A DNA stretch of 64,000 nt from the NCBI RefSeq assembly GCF_003461955.1, contig NZ_QTYB01000010.1:62001-126000 (forward strand), read 5' to 3'. Position numbers and translations under genes: made by a program. The DNA is from Ruminococcus sp. AM36-2AA (GTDB lineage Bacteria; Bacillota; Clostridia; Lachnospirales; Lachnospiraceae). The notes under the pieces are model-generated. The model saw nothing but the letters and a program-made list of their open reading frames with translations. It was not told where the DNA came from and made no database searches. The first letter of the stretch is position 1; every line of letters starts with the position of its first letter. This document shows positions 44,585 through 52,463 of the stretch, piece after piece.

Positions 44585-45781
44585 CTATAAAAGATATTCC
44601 CATGCCGCACGTTTCAGCCAGTCGTGATAATCCGCTTTTTGTACTGTCTCTCCATACAGGATATCAATACTTCCTATTTTCTTTCCATTCTGATAGTATT
44701 CCTGTTTTCCGGCTTTTTCTCCTTTTTTCACCGGAGCAGTCTGTTCTTCTGGAAGAACCACTTTCTTTTTCACATGATCCGGTTTTGTTCCATCTGTACT
44801 GAGATATCGGAATTTTCCTTTATAGACAAGACTGGCTTCCTGCTTTACTCCCTTTCGGATCTTCAGAGGTTTCAATTTTTCCGGTACATCATCTGTATAT
44901 AATATACATTTTGAAAAGCCATAATTTAAAAGGGCAGCCGCATCACGAAATCTTGTTTTGGGGTCCGGCGCTGCCATCACAGAAGCGATCAGTGTAATCC
45001 CGTTTCTTTTTGCCACTGCACTGAGACAATATTTGGCAATACTGGTACTTCCTGTTTTCAGTCCCATACATCCTTCATAACTCCGAAGCAGTTTATTTGT
45101 ATTCGTCAGAGTAAATTTGGAGGAACCTTTTCTGGTTACATGGGTAATATCTTCCATCCATACCGACGAATATGTAAGAACTTCCGGATACCGACTGATC
45201 AGTTCCCGGCTCATAAGTGCAATATCATAAGGAGTGGTATAATGATCTTTTGATTCTGTCAACCCACAACAATCCACAAAATGTGTGTTCTTCATGCCAA
45301 GTTTCTCTGCCCTCTGATTCATCTGTTCCACGAAGGCCTGCTCAGTCCCTGCAAGATGTTCTGCCATTGCCACGCTGGCATCATTTCCGGATGCGATCAC
45401 AATACATTTGATCATGGTTTCTGCTTTTTGTGTTTCCCCTTCTTCCAGATATACCTGGGAACCGCCCATGGATTTCGCATAAGCGCTTGTCGTGATCGTA
45501 TCATCCAAATGCAGCCTGCCATCCCGAATGGCATCAAAGATCAGGATCAGCGTCATAATTTTTGTAATGCTTGCAGGGCTTCTTTTCGTATCCGGATCTC
45601 TGGAATAGATCACTGTGCCTGTCTCTTTCTCCATCAGTACCGCACCTGGTGCTTCAATAAGGTTCTGATTTGAATTTTCCAGCGTTTCGTCAGGTTCTCC
45701 CCGGACACCAAGAGGGCTGAAAATAAAATTCAGTGCTATGCTCCATACCACTATACTCTTTTTGATCCTGCTGTATTTCAT
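44585..45781 (-). CDS. D-alanyl-D-alanine carboxypeptidase (DacF type) #2
   Basis: A 398-residue peptidase S11 enzyme. Signal peptide near residues 5-25; SxxK is SITK (PASITKIMT), SxN is SGN (VIASGNDASVA), KTG is GLKTGSTSIAKY. A C-terminal beta domain follows. Start at 45781 chosen for AGGAG upstream; the frame runs 36 codons further. DacF-type enzymes work in wall maturation or sporulation. It lies in the same direction just downstream of the surface-protein operon, 124 bases after its last gene, but whether they are cotranscribed is unclear. Confidence 0.92.
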   Translation of the reverse strand: MKYSRIKKSIVVWSIALNFIFSPLGVRGEPDETLENSNQNLIEAPGAVLMEKETGTVIYSRDPDTKRSPASITKIMTLILIFDAIRDGRLHLDDTITTSAYAKSMGGSQVYLEEGETQKAETMIKCIVIASGNDASVAMAEHLAGTEQAFVEQMNQRAEKLGMKNTHFVDCCGLTESKDHYTTPYDIALMSRELISRYPEVLTYSSVWMEDITHVTRKGSSKFTLTNTNKLLRSYEGCMGLKTGSTSIAKYCLSAVAKRNGITLIASVMAAPDPKTRFRDAAALLNYGFSKCILYTDDVPEKLKPLKIRKGVKQEASLVYKGKFRYLSTDGTKPDHVKKKVVLPEEQTAPVKKGEKAGKQEYYQNGKKIGSIDILYGETVQKADYHDWLKRAAWEYLL

Positions 45782-45905
45782 AAACTCACTCCTATAAAAT
45801 TCTCTCTGTTCTATTTTAAAGGCTTCTGTCCTGAAATATGCCAGAAATCCCAAAACAGACCGAAGAGAACAAAAGCTCTTTGCTTCCATTCTCCCGGTCT
45901 ATTTC

Positions 45906-48900
45906 TTATGAAAACAGTAAGGGAATCGTATTTTTTATACAGTCATTGTGAGAATACCTGTCATATCTGGCTTTTTCATTCACAAAAGTAAGAGATGCCT
46001 CTCTGTTTTCCATTGTTAAGGCAGCAACACCTGTGGCAATTTCTTTTGGATCTTTTCCATAGGCTGCCTCTGCTTCTTTCACGATCCGGACATTTTCTGT
46101 ATTTGCCAGGATTTCTTTCAGATAGTACCGTAAAACAGGTTTTTCCCAGACTGTATACTGACCCAGGGGAATATTCTGAAATGTAACTGCGGCAACGGCA
46201 TAGCCATTTTCATCCACTTCGTAACTGTCTGGCACAAAAGTCACATAATCTTCATAATGATGAGAAACGCCCGCCAGATCTGTTCCTTCTACAGAAAAGA
46301 AAAATGTTGGATTTCCATGCGCCCAGATAATATCCGCTTCTTTTATTTTCTTCATTACAGTAATCGTTCCAAAAGGCAGGATCACAGGTGTATTTTCGGC
46401 CTGCAGAAAAATCTCACTCGTCAACGCACCTTCTTTTTTCTCAAAAACAACGGTTTTGTCATAATTGCCTTTGTAGTTCTCCGGATTTTTTGTTTCCACG
46501 ATCCGGAACTTCCCACCGTTTTCCTCTGTGATCAGAAGTTCTTCCGTATAGTACGATTCTCTGTCGCTGTCATATCTTAAAATTCTCTTTTCGCCCAGAT
46601 CATCTTCATAGGCTTTCTTTTCCTGGTTCCACTGATAAACTGTAAATTCCGCTCCGGTAAGCGGCTCTCCAGTATATACATCTGTTTTTTTCAGGCGGAT
46701 AACTCCCTTATATTCTGGTACTTTTTTATTCTGTACTTCCAGAAAAAGACTTACGCTTTCATCTGATATATCTACTTCCTGTTCCCATTTTCCTTCATAT
46801 CCTTTCGGATTCCTGGTTTCTGTTATTTTAAATTTTCCGGTATTATCAGCTGTCTGCAAAAGTTCTTCACTGACATAAAGCTGCTGTTCACTGTCATATT
46901 GCAGAACTGTTCCTGTTGTCTTATACGCTTTCCTGGCAGCACTGTATTCATACAGCCTAAACTCTGCATCTTCCAGAATATCTCCGGTTTCTTCATCCGT
47001 TTTCCGGATTTCAATTTTCCTTTTATTTTTCTGATAATTCAGGGCTTCAAAGGTAAAGGTTTTAGCTGTTCCTGGCTCTGTCAGCCTGATATCTTTCTGC
47101 CAGTTTCCAGTATAATTTACAGGTGCTTTTGTCTCACGGATGCGGAATTTTCCCTGATTATCCTCCGTATAAGAAAATTTTTCCGAATTATAGGTTCGCT
47201 TCTGTTTGTCATAAGTCAGTGCTTTTCCGGTTTTTCCATAACTTCCTGTCTTCTTGCTCCATTCATATAAAGTAAATGCCGCACCGGCAAGCGGATCTCC
47301 GGTATCACCATCTTTTTTTGTAATAACAACTGTTCCACTGATATCCATAATATCTGTCACACTTACAGCCGTTGTTTTTCCGGATAAAACAGTAAAACTT
47401 TTAATCGCTGTGCTTAAGAGATAGCCTGTTGGTGCCTTTATTTCTTTCACATAATATTTACCCGGAATCAATTTGGAAAATGTGTAAACTCCCGTTTTAT
47501 CTGTGGTTCCGATCTCTATCCTCTGATCTTTTTTATATCTGGTACGGTAACCGGACTTCAATGCTTCTGCCGCATAGATCGCATACTGTGCACCTGCAAT
47601 CTTTTTTCCGGTATTAGCCTCTGTCTTGGTAATTTTTACATTTCCGTAACCAGATGGTTTCATTGAAAACGTGAGCTGTCCTCTTGTTCCCTGATATACG
47701 TATGCTCCAAAATCCTGCACTCCATCTTTTCCTGTCTGTGATTTTCCATCTACCAGAATATAAGAAACCGGCTGTAACAGCATTTTACAGGAATACTTTT
47801 GTGATGCTGACGTCTCCAGTGGAAAGATCAGGTAAAAGCGGGCCCCATCTTTCAGAGTCAGACTTGTACCACTCATCATATTCGGACTTGTCAGATGTGC
47901 TTCCCGGTCTGCTGCACTTTCCCAATAGGCAAGCTGCCAGGTTGCTGTGGCCGGCCTGGTTATTATAATCCCATTTCCCGCTTTTCCTCCATCTGTTATT
48001 TTCAAAAGCGGGCTCATCTGAAATCCGTTTTTCATACTATTCGGTATATACGGCAGATTGTCCGGCCTCGATCGAAATACACTAAGTGGAATTGTCTGAC
48101 CAGTTGCAGATATCCAGCCGTTTTCTCCATAAACAGACAAAGCAGCTTTATTTCTGGGTGGAATCGTCAATGTCCTGATCTTATTCAGGAAACGGTTGAT
48201 TCCCACATGCTCCACCTCAGTTTCTGTCGCATAGCCACAATCATTAAAATATGCTTTAGAAAGAGCAATGTGTGTAAAAACATATCGATTCTGCCATTTC
48301 GACCAGTTTATGTGACCGCAGGATGGATCATAACTGGTTCCCAGATCTCCCGGACCGCCATATCCAAAATACAGCAGTTTCTGAACTGTAGAATTTTTCA
48401 GCACTTTGACTGCATCATTTTTCAGTGTAGTGCTGTCCACGCCATCTTTTGTGGCTTTCAGACAATATAAGGGAGAAACTTTTTCTGCTCCCGTATCATC
48501 TACATAGTGTACGGATCGATAAGTGCAGCCCATGCGGGTCTGGTTTCCGGATCCCCAGAAATCATTTGCAGCTGTCCAGATTTCATCACAGTAAACTCTT
48601 GTCCAGACATCCAGGTAGTACTGAGAAGCACCCAACGCAGTAACCGCAAGAGTCTCATTGTCGTCTGCCGTTACCTGTGCACTTTCCGTCTGCGTAAAAC
48701 TCTCCGCAAGAGCCGGTGAAAACGCAATCATTTCTCCATTTTCAATATCCTGGATCAGTTCCTGTGCTTCTTCGCTGTTTCCGGTCAGAAGATCTGCATT
48801 TTCCTCCGAAAAGACCGCAAAATCCGCTTCCTCACCGGACTGCTGCTCTTCTTCTGAAAAAATTTCTGCTGTTTTCTTATCATTTTCAGAAAAATTTCCA

Positions 48901-49154
48901 GACTGTTTATTTTCCGAAATCTCTGTTTCGGAATCACCCTGTGCCAGTGTTTCTTCTGTATCAGAAACTACATTTTGTTCCTGCTGTATACTTTCTGTTT
49001 CTGATCCACCATCTTCTGGATCTTCATTTTCCACAGCTTCCTCTATCTCTGGCAGATATTCTGAAGAGATTCCCATAACCGTACTGGCAGAAGCAGCTAT
49101 GGAGGAACCAGAGATCAGCAGTGCCAGCAATGTACCGGTTATTTTTCTTTTCAA
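45906..49154 (-). CDS. Large surface protein: thioester-like domain plus CnaB (SpaA-type) domains
   Basis: A 1082-residue exported protein. A signal peptide (to about 24) is followed by an acidic Glu/Ser-rich region (30-170) and a thioester-domain-like segment (about 180-330) with PLYCLKATK (C231) and YVFTHIALSKAY. Four CnaB-type domains follow (about 503-600, 605-705, 712-815, 825-925); each starts with a Lys-containing strand (KITKTE, VITKKD, EIRKTD, IRLKKTD) and carries the late Glu (VKEIKAP, IRETKAP, ITETRNP, IVETKNP), as needed for isopeptide bonds. A final domain (930-1082) ends RYDRYSHNDC. No sortase motif or C-terminal membrane anchor is visible. It is the last gene of the SipW operon, overlapping the preceding gene by ATGA. 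Likely an adhesin or fibre component; inference. Confidence 0.85.
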   Translation of the reverse strand: MKRKITGTLLALLISGSSIAASASTVMGISSEYLPEIEEAVENEDPEDGGSETESIQQEQNVVSDTEETLAQGDSETEISENKQSGNFSENDKKTAEIFSEEEQQSGEEADFAVFSEENADLLTGNSEEAQELIQDIENGEMIAFSPALAESFTQTESAQVTADDNETLAVTALGASQYYLDVWTRVYCDEIWTAANDFWGSGNQTRMGCTYRSVHYVDDTGAEKVSPLYCLKATKDGVDSTTLKNDAVKVLKNSTVQKLLYFGYGGPGDLGTSYDPSCGHINWSKWQNRYVFTHIALSKAYFNDCGYATETEVEHVGINRFLNKIRTLTIPPRNKAALSVYGENGWISATGQTIPLSVFRSRPDNLPYIPNSMKNGFQMSPLLKITDGGKAGNGIIITRPATATWQLAYWESAADREAHLTSPNMMSGTSLTLKDGARFYLIFPLETSASQKYSCKMLLQPVSYILVDGKSQTGKDGVQDFGAYVYQGTRGQLTFSMKPSGYGNVKITKTEANTGKKIAGAQYAIYAAEALKSGYRTRYKKDQRIEIGTTDKTGVYTFSKLIPGKYYVKEIKAPTGYLLSTAIKSFTVLSGKTTAVSVTDIMDISGTVVITKKDGDTGDPLAGAAFTLYEWSKKTGSYGKTGKALTYDKQKRTYNSEKFSYTEDNQGKFRIRETKAPVNYTGNWQKDIRLTEPGTAKTFTFEALNYQKNKRKIEIRKTDEETGDILEDAEFRLYEYSAARKAYKTTGTVLQYDSEQQLYVSEELLQTADNTGKFKITETRNPKGYEGKWEQEVDISDESVSLFLEVQNKKVPEYKGVIRLKKTDVYTGEPLTGAEFTVYQWNQEKKAYEDDLGEKRILRYDSDRESYYTEELLITEENGGKFRIVETKNPENYKGNYDKTVVFEKKEGALTSEIFLQAENTPVILPFGTITVMKKIKEADIIWAHGNPTFFFSVEGTDLAGVSHHYEDYVTFVPDSYEVDENGYAVAAVTFQNIPLGQYTVWEKPVLRYYLKEILANTENVRIVKEAEAAYGKDPKEIATGVAALTMENREASLTFVNEKARYDRYSHNDCIKNTIPLLFS

Positions 49155-50383
49155 TTTTTTCTTCCTCCTTTCCTGAGTACCAGAATTCCGGCAAGAAGGG
49201 CCACTTCTTCCAAAATCAGGAAAAATCGGATTCCTGTATCATCTCCTGTTTTTACCGGAGCTGTTTTCCCGGAGGAAGCTCCTGTTTTCCTAGAATATCC
49301 ATCAGAATTTTCTTCTTTTTCGGACTGCCCGGCAGGAGTTTGAGATGGCTGTATTTTTTCTTTTTGATCTTCTTCTACGGAAAATATCCATTTTACATCC
49401 CCGTTACGAAGTGCAAAATCATTATTAAGCTCTGATGGAACTGTAATCTGGAACTTCATTTCTCCGGATTTTCCCGGTTGGAATATTCCCAGCGAAACAG
49501 CTTTATTCAGAGAAACAGCCAAAAGATCTCCGGAATACAGTTTCTTTCCATCCATTGATATCACAAGCTTTAACTTTTTCAGAAATTCCTGATCTTTCAC
49601 AGACTTACATTCCGCTGAAGTGCGGAAAAAAATCTCCGCCGTATTTTCCGTTGCATTTTTGATCTTAACAGAATCCTCAAGAACATCTCCCGGCATTGCC
49701 GCAGAAAATCCTGCAAAGAAATCTTCCGGAGCCGCGATCAGTTTATGTGCGTCTCTCTCAAATACTACCCTGAGCTTAACCTGACTCTTCCGTTTTACAA
49801 CCCGGCCGTTGGTATCATGTATGCATCGCAGGATCTCCTGATTTCCCCAGGGCGACATAGCATTAAAATCCGGTGAAAAATTTGCAGCCTGAATGGCATC
49901 TGCCACGATCGTGATCCCCAGTTTTTTCTCCTGATAAGGTTCTGTCCATTCTTCCGGTATTGTCACTCCGGTAAAGATATCTGCGCTTTCTCCCTGCTCC
50001 AGCTTTCTGGTACAGTAAAAATACGCACCTTTTTTTACCCAGTATTTCGGCATTCCCGTCAGATTGGTGTCATTTAATCCTTTTCGGTTTTCCAGGTTAT
50101 CTGCATACGTGATCTTCACTCTTACCCAACACGGTTCCGAACGATTTGTGATCCTTGGGATTTTGGATATCCTGTCACCAGGAAGGACCATTTTCTGATT
50201 CTGATACAAAATTTCTTTTCCATTCTTTTTTTCCAGTTCTTTCATCGAAATATTGATATCACCGGTAGAAATATGGTTCGTCACAGTTACTGAATCCGAA
50301 AATTTTCCATACGCAGATACACACATTGCAATACTGCCAGCTGTCAGAATTCCCGCCAGTATCCATTTAAGAAATTTCTTCAA
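49151..50383 (-). CDS. SipW-type, sortase-signal-bearing surface protein
   Basis: A 410-residue exported protein. The start is the TTG at 50381-50383: AGAGGAG lies eight bases upstream and it yields a proper signal region (KKFLKWILAGILTAGS ... AYGKFSDSVTVTNHISTGDINI), resembling SipW-dependent substrates (YxxFSDxxxxxNxxxxGxixi). The longer frame overlaps the preceding gene and is rejected. The C-terminus has Pro/Ser/Lys spacer, APVKTGDDTG and a hydrophobic segment with RKGGRKN, a cell-wall sorting signal of the PxKTGD type. The middle shows repeated beta-sandwich-like segments without a named domain. It overlaps the 3' end of the preceding gene by 17 bases and the next by ATGA. Confidence 0.8.
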   Translation of the reverse strand: MKKFLKWILAGILTAGSIAMCVSAYGKFSDSVTVTNHISTGDINISMKELEKKNGKEILYQNQKMVLPGDRISKIPRITNRSEPCWVRVKITYADNLENRKGLNDTNLTGMPKYWVKKGAYFYCTRKLEQGESADIFTGVTIPEEWTEPYQEKKLGITIVADAIQAANFSPDFNAMSPWGNQEILRCIHDTNGRVVKRKSQVKLRVVFERDAHKLIAAPEDFFAGFSAAMPGDVLEDSVKIKNATENTAEIFFRTSAECKSVKDQEFLKKLKLVISMDGKKLYSGDLLAVSLNKAVSLGIFQPGKSGEMKFQITVPSELNNDFALRNGDVKWIFSVEEDQKEKIQPSQTPAGQSEKEENSDGYSRKTGASSGKTAPVKTGDDTGIRFFLILEEVALLAGILVLRKGGRKN

Positions 50384-50963
50384 GCTTTTCACTCCTCTCT
50401 GTATCTGCAGATATCGGGTTTTTAAAATAGTTCCAGGCACTTTCAAAATCAGAAAATCCTTCTGCCTGAACCGATTCTTCATACACATTGATCTCAAAGT
50501 CAGTAATACTGTCCTTATATGTATCATCGATCTTAGACGAATCAATGCGGAATCCGCTGCATAAAGGTGTGGTTTTCTCTCCTTCCGTGACAACATTTCG
50601 ATAGTAATAATACCCGTCTTCATTGTTATACAGCCAGTTTACTGTATCCAGTCCAAGAAGTTCCACCCCTTTTCCAACATCATAATTGGAGTAGGAAAGA
50701 GCCATTCTCACATAACAATCCGCATGAAATCCTCTTTCACCACCGGAAAAGTTTCCTGTCCAGATTTCTTTAATATAGGAGGGATTCTCTTCCACTGGTA
50801 TCGGAGTCGGATCCGGAAAATTTTCTTCTATTTCTGTTGTCACATGTCCTACTGCCAGTGTATTTACTTTCTGATCAGAAGCGGAAAGATATGCAGCTGT
50901 TCCTGCTGTCAAAAGAAAACCGGCAGTAAGAAAAAAACATACAGAAATTTTCAGATTTTTCAT
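50367..50963 (-). CDS. SipW-dependent-type exported protein
   Basis: A 198-residue protein with the signal region FFLTAGFLLTAGTAAYLSAS, then QKVNTLAVGHVTTEIEE, the AAYLSxxxxxxNxxxxGxVxxxIxE pattern of TasA/camelysin-type proteins processed by SipW. The rest is acidic and rich in Tyr and Asn (NEDGYYYYRNV); no named domain is recognised. No sortase signal. The ATG overlaps the stop of the TasA-like gene (four bases) and its end overlaps the next gene, so all are coupled. Confidence 0.8.
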   Translation of the reverse strand: MKNLKISVCFFLTAGFLLTAGTAAYLSASDQKVNTLAVGHVTTEIEENFPDPTPIPVEENPSYIKEIWTGNFSGGERGFHADCYVRMALSYSNYDVGKGVELLGLDTVNWLYNNEDGYYYYRNVVTEGEKTTPLCSGFRIDSSKIDDTYKDSITDFEINVYEESVQAEGFSDFESAWNYFKNPISADTERSEKLEEIS

Positions 50964-51607
50964 CTGGTGACACCACCAGCCTGTCCTTTATTCTGATTTA
51001 CATATTTCTGATATGCAGCCTTGGCCTGTTCCAGAACAGTTGTACTGTCATCCCCGGTATTCATGGACTGAATCGCATAAGCACGCACCGGCATATCCAG
51101 CTGCTGTGTATCCAGCTGTCCTTCAATGATATTGGCAAAAGTTACTGTGTCAAACAGTGTTGTTGTTTTTTCTCCCGGATTTAAAATATGGTTGTAAGCG
51201 TAGGTATACACCATATTCTGTCCGATTTCCTTTTTTTCCAGCTGTGTCCAGTCATTGTTCTTTGCATAACTGAAAAGTTCTGTTTTTGCCAGGGCATTTC
51301 TGGTCCCGTCCTGAGCCGCGGTAATTACTTCACTGACAGGCACCGACACCTCCAGATACACAAACGCTTCGTTTACGCCAACATTCTTTACATATGGATC
51401 TTTTTTGATCACCTGAGTAGGAACAATCTTTGTATTCTCTTCCGGTTTCCACCCTGGTTCATCCAGTTCAATATCTACTTTACCCACTGTAAAACTGTTG
51501 GTAGTTGTTTCAAAATCTGTAAGATATGCCGCAGTTCCTCCAGCTGCCAGTGCTGCGATCATTGCTCCAAGTGCGATTCCTTTTACCATTTTTCTGTTTT
51601 TTATCAT
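50960..51607 (-). CDS. TasA/camelysin-like SipW-dependent matrix protein
   Basis: A 215-residue exported protein. Signal region MIAALAAGGTAAYLTDFET, then NSFTVGKVDIELDEPGW, the closest match in the operon to the TasA/CalY pattern. In Bacillus, TasA forms extracellular fibres after SipW cleavage. The downstream beta-rich domain has AFVYLEVSVPV and NPGEKTTTLFDTVTF, typical of TasA-like folds. The four-base gap from sipW and GGAGG ribosome binding site support cotranslation. No sortase motif. Fibre formation is inference. Confidence 0.85.
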   Translation of the reverse strand: MIKNRKMVKGIALGAMIAALAAGGTAAYLTDFETTTNSFTVGKVDIELDEPGWKPEENTKIVPTQVIKKDPYVKNVGVNEAFVYLEVSVPVSEVITAAQDGTRNALAKTELFSYAKNNDWTQLEKKEIGQNMVYTYAYNHILNPGEKTTTLFDTVTFANIIEGQLDTQQLDMPVRAYAIQSMNTGDDSTTVLEQAKAAYQKYVNQNKGQAGGVTR

Positions 51608-51611
51608 AAAT

Positions 51612-52094
51612 TCATTCCTCCATGCAATTTTTTTTATTCTTTTTTGGGGTATATGCCAGATCAGAGATCACTGACAGACCTGCCATAATACATACGGCAG
51701 TAAATGGGATCCGGGCTTTCAGAAAATATATGATATAGCCCAGATAAGGCAGGCAAAAGACCACCCGCCCGATGATCTGCGACTTTGCCACAGGAATCGG
51801 ATCTGCGTTCTTGTTGGCGTCGCCTTTTGTGATAAAGGTACCTTCTTCTTTCTTCACAACTCTGTGTGTAACAACGGTATCTTCATTATGAAATGTGATA
51901 ATATCTCCCGTTTCAGGGGAATACGCTCCTTCTTTTATAAAAACAACGGCTCCTGTTGGAATCTTCGGTTCCATGGATCCGGAATAAACCACATATGGGC
52001 GTATCCCGAAAAGACCCGGAAGGAGAAGTACCATAGCAACTATGAGCATCAAAAACAAAGCTGCATTAAATATACATCGAAACAATATTTTCAT
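51612..52094 (-). CDS. sipW: ER-type signal peptidase I (SipW family)
   Basis: A 160-residue membrane signal peptidase. The nucleophile Ser is in VYSGSMEPKI and the general base is His (VVTHRVV) rather than Lys, which marks the ER/SipW class. Domain E is TKGDANKNAD. Two transmembrane segments: N-terminal (about 5-30) and C-terminal (about 115-145). In Bacillus SipW processes TasA and TapA; here the next three genes carry SipW-type signal regions, so a dedicated processing role is well supported. The start has only a weak ribosome binding site but lies inside a preceding 48-codon ORF, suggesting translational coupling. Confidence 0.94.
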   Translation of the reverse strand: MKILFRCIFNAALFLMLIVAMVLLLPGLFGIRPYVVYSGSMEPKIPTGAVVFIKEGAYSPETGDIITFHNEDTVVTHRVVKKEEGTFITKGDANKNADPIPVAKSQIIGRVVFCLPYLGYIIYFLKARIPFTAVCIMAGLSVISDLAYTPKKNKKNCMEE

Positions 52095-52212
52095 TTCTAT
52101 ATTCTGTTTTATATACTATTTTGACAAAGATTTCCTGCTGTGGGAAAAGAAGTTTTTTATCCCGATCGTCCGAAAGATCTGGCGGCGACCGGCCCCAAAT
52201 ATACTGGTCCAT
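52066..52212 (-). CDS. Candidate small protein (48 residues) overlapping the sipW start
   Basis: A minus-strand frame from an ATG at 52212, with AGCAGG five bases before it, to a TAA at 52066-52068. It encodes 48 residues with a Pro/Asp-rich N-terminal half (WGRSPPDLSDDRDKK) and LLFPQQEIFVKIVYKTEY. It overlaps the first 29 bases of sipW in another frame. It is the first ORF after the operon promoter. No signal peptide or membrane segment. It could be a functional small protein or a coupling leader; I recognise no family. Not proven to be expressed. Confidence 0.45.
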   Translation of the reverse strand: MDQYIWGRSPPDLSDDRDKKLLFPQQEIFVKIVYKTEYRNENIVSMYI

Positions 52213-52261
52213 AAAAACCTGCTTTCTGTCTGTTTCGCAATAAAAATTGTGGATATCATAT

Positions 52262-52300
52262 GGAACGGAACCGTTCCGAAAAGTTCGTCTTATAAAGACG
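52262..52300 (-). promoter_or_regulatory. Hairpins in the sipW-operon leader
   Basis: Within the ~119-base untranslated leader lie GGAACGG/CCGTTCC (52262-52268 with 52271-52277, nearly a continuous palindrome) and CGTCTT/AAGACG (52286-52291 with 52295-52300); a weaker CTTAT/ATAAG pair precedes them. The 2-base centre of the first dyad is better suited to a DNA operator than an RNA hairpin. No known riboswitch motif was found. Confidence 0.5.
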
Positions 52301-52337
52301 CTTATAGATAAAAATAAGATCTGTTTCAGATGTTGTT

Positions 52338-52366
52338 ATTATAAAACCGGACTGCTGATAAGTCAA
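52338..52366 (-). promoter_or_regulatory. Sigma-A promoter of the sipW surface-protein operon
   Basis: On the minus strand TTGACT and a perfect TATAAT are separated by exactly 17 bases, with transcript start near 52331. Confidence 0.85.
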
Positions 52367-52367
52367 C

Positions 52368-52404
52368 GAAATTCGTCCGACAAAATTCGACCATAAATTC
52401 CGAC
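52368..52404 (-). promoter_or_regulatory. Three direct repeats upstream of the sipW-operon promoter
   Basis: Reading the minus strand, GTCGGAATTTAT, GTCGAATTTT and GTCGGACGAATTTCG begin at 52404, 52391 and 52381, ending just before the -35. Spacing of 10-13 bases is like response-regulator or LytTR half-sites. No regulator gene is adjacent. Function is inference. Confidence 0.4.
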
Positions 52405-52424
52405 TTTCCAGAGAATTCCAGAAA

Positions 52425-52457
52425 GGAACTGCCACAGTCTTTTACTCCGGCAGTTCC
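52425..52457 (-). terminator. Terminator of the M14-like gene
   Basis: Perfect 9-bp stem GGAACTGCC/GGCAGTTCC (52425-52433 with 52449-52457), with TTTCTGG following on the minus strand; directly after the stop at 52464. Confidence 0.75.
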
Positions 52458-52463
52458 CGGCAA

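Noticed and set aside
47429..49176. Several plus-strand frames within the TED/CnaB gene
   Set aside because: All antisense to a continuous 1082-residue frame with signal peptide and CnaB repeats; no promoters or ribosome binding sites.
50384..50623. Extended N-terminus of the sortase-signal protein
   Set aside because: It would overlap the preceding gene by 257 bases and place the signal region internally; the TTG at 50383 has a proper ribosome binding site.
52213..52331. c-di-GMP riboswitch before the sipW operon
   Set aside because: No GEMM-type conserved blocks could be found in the leader; only simple hairpins.
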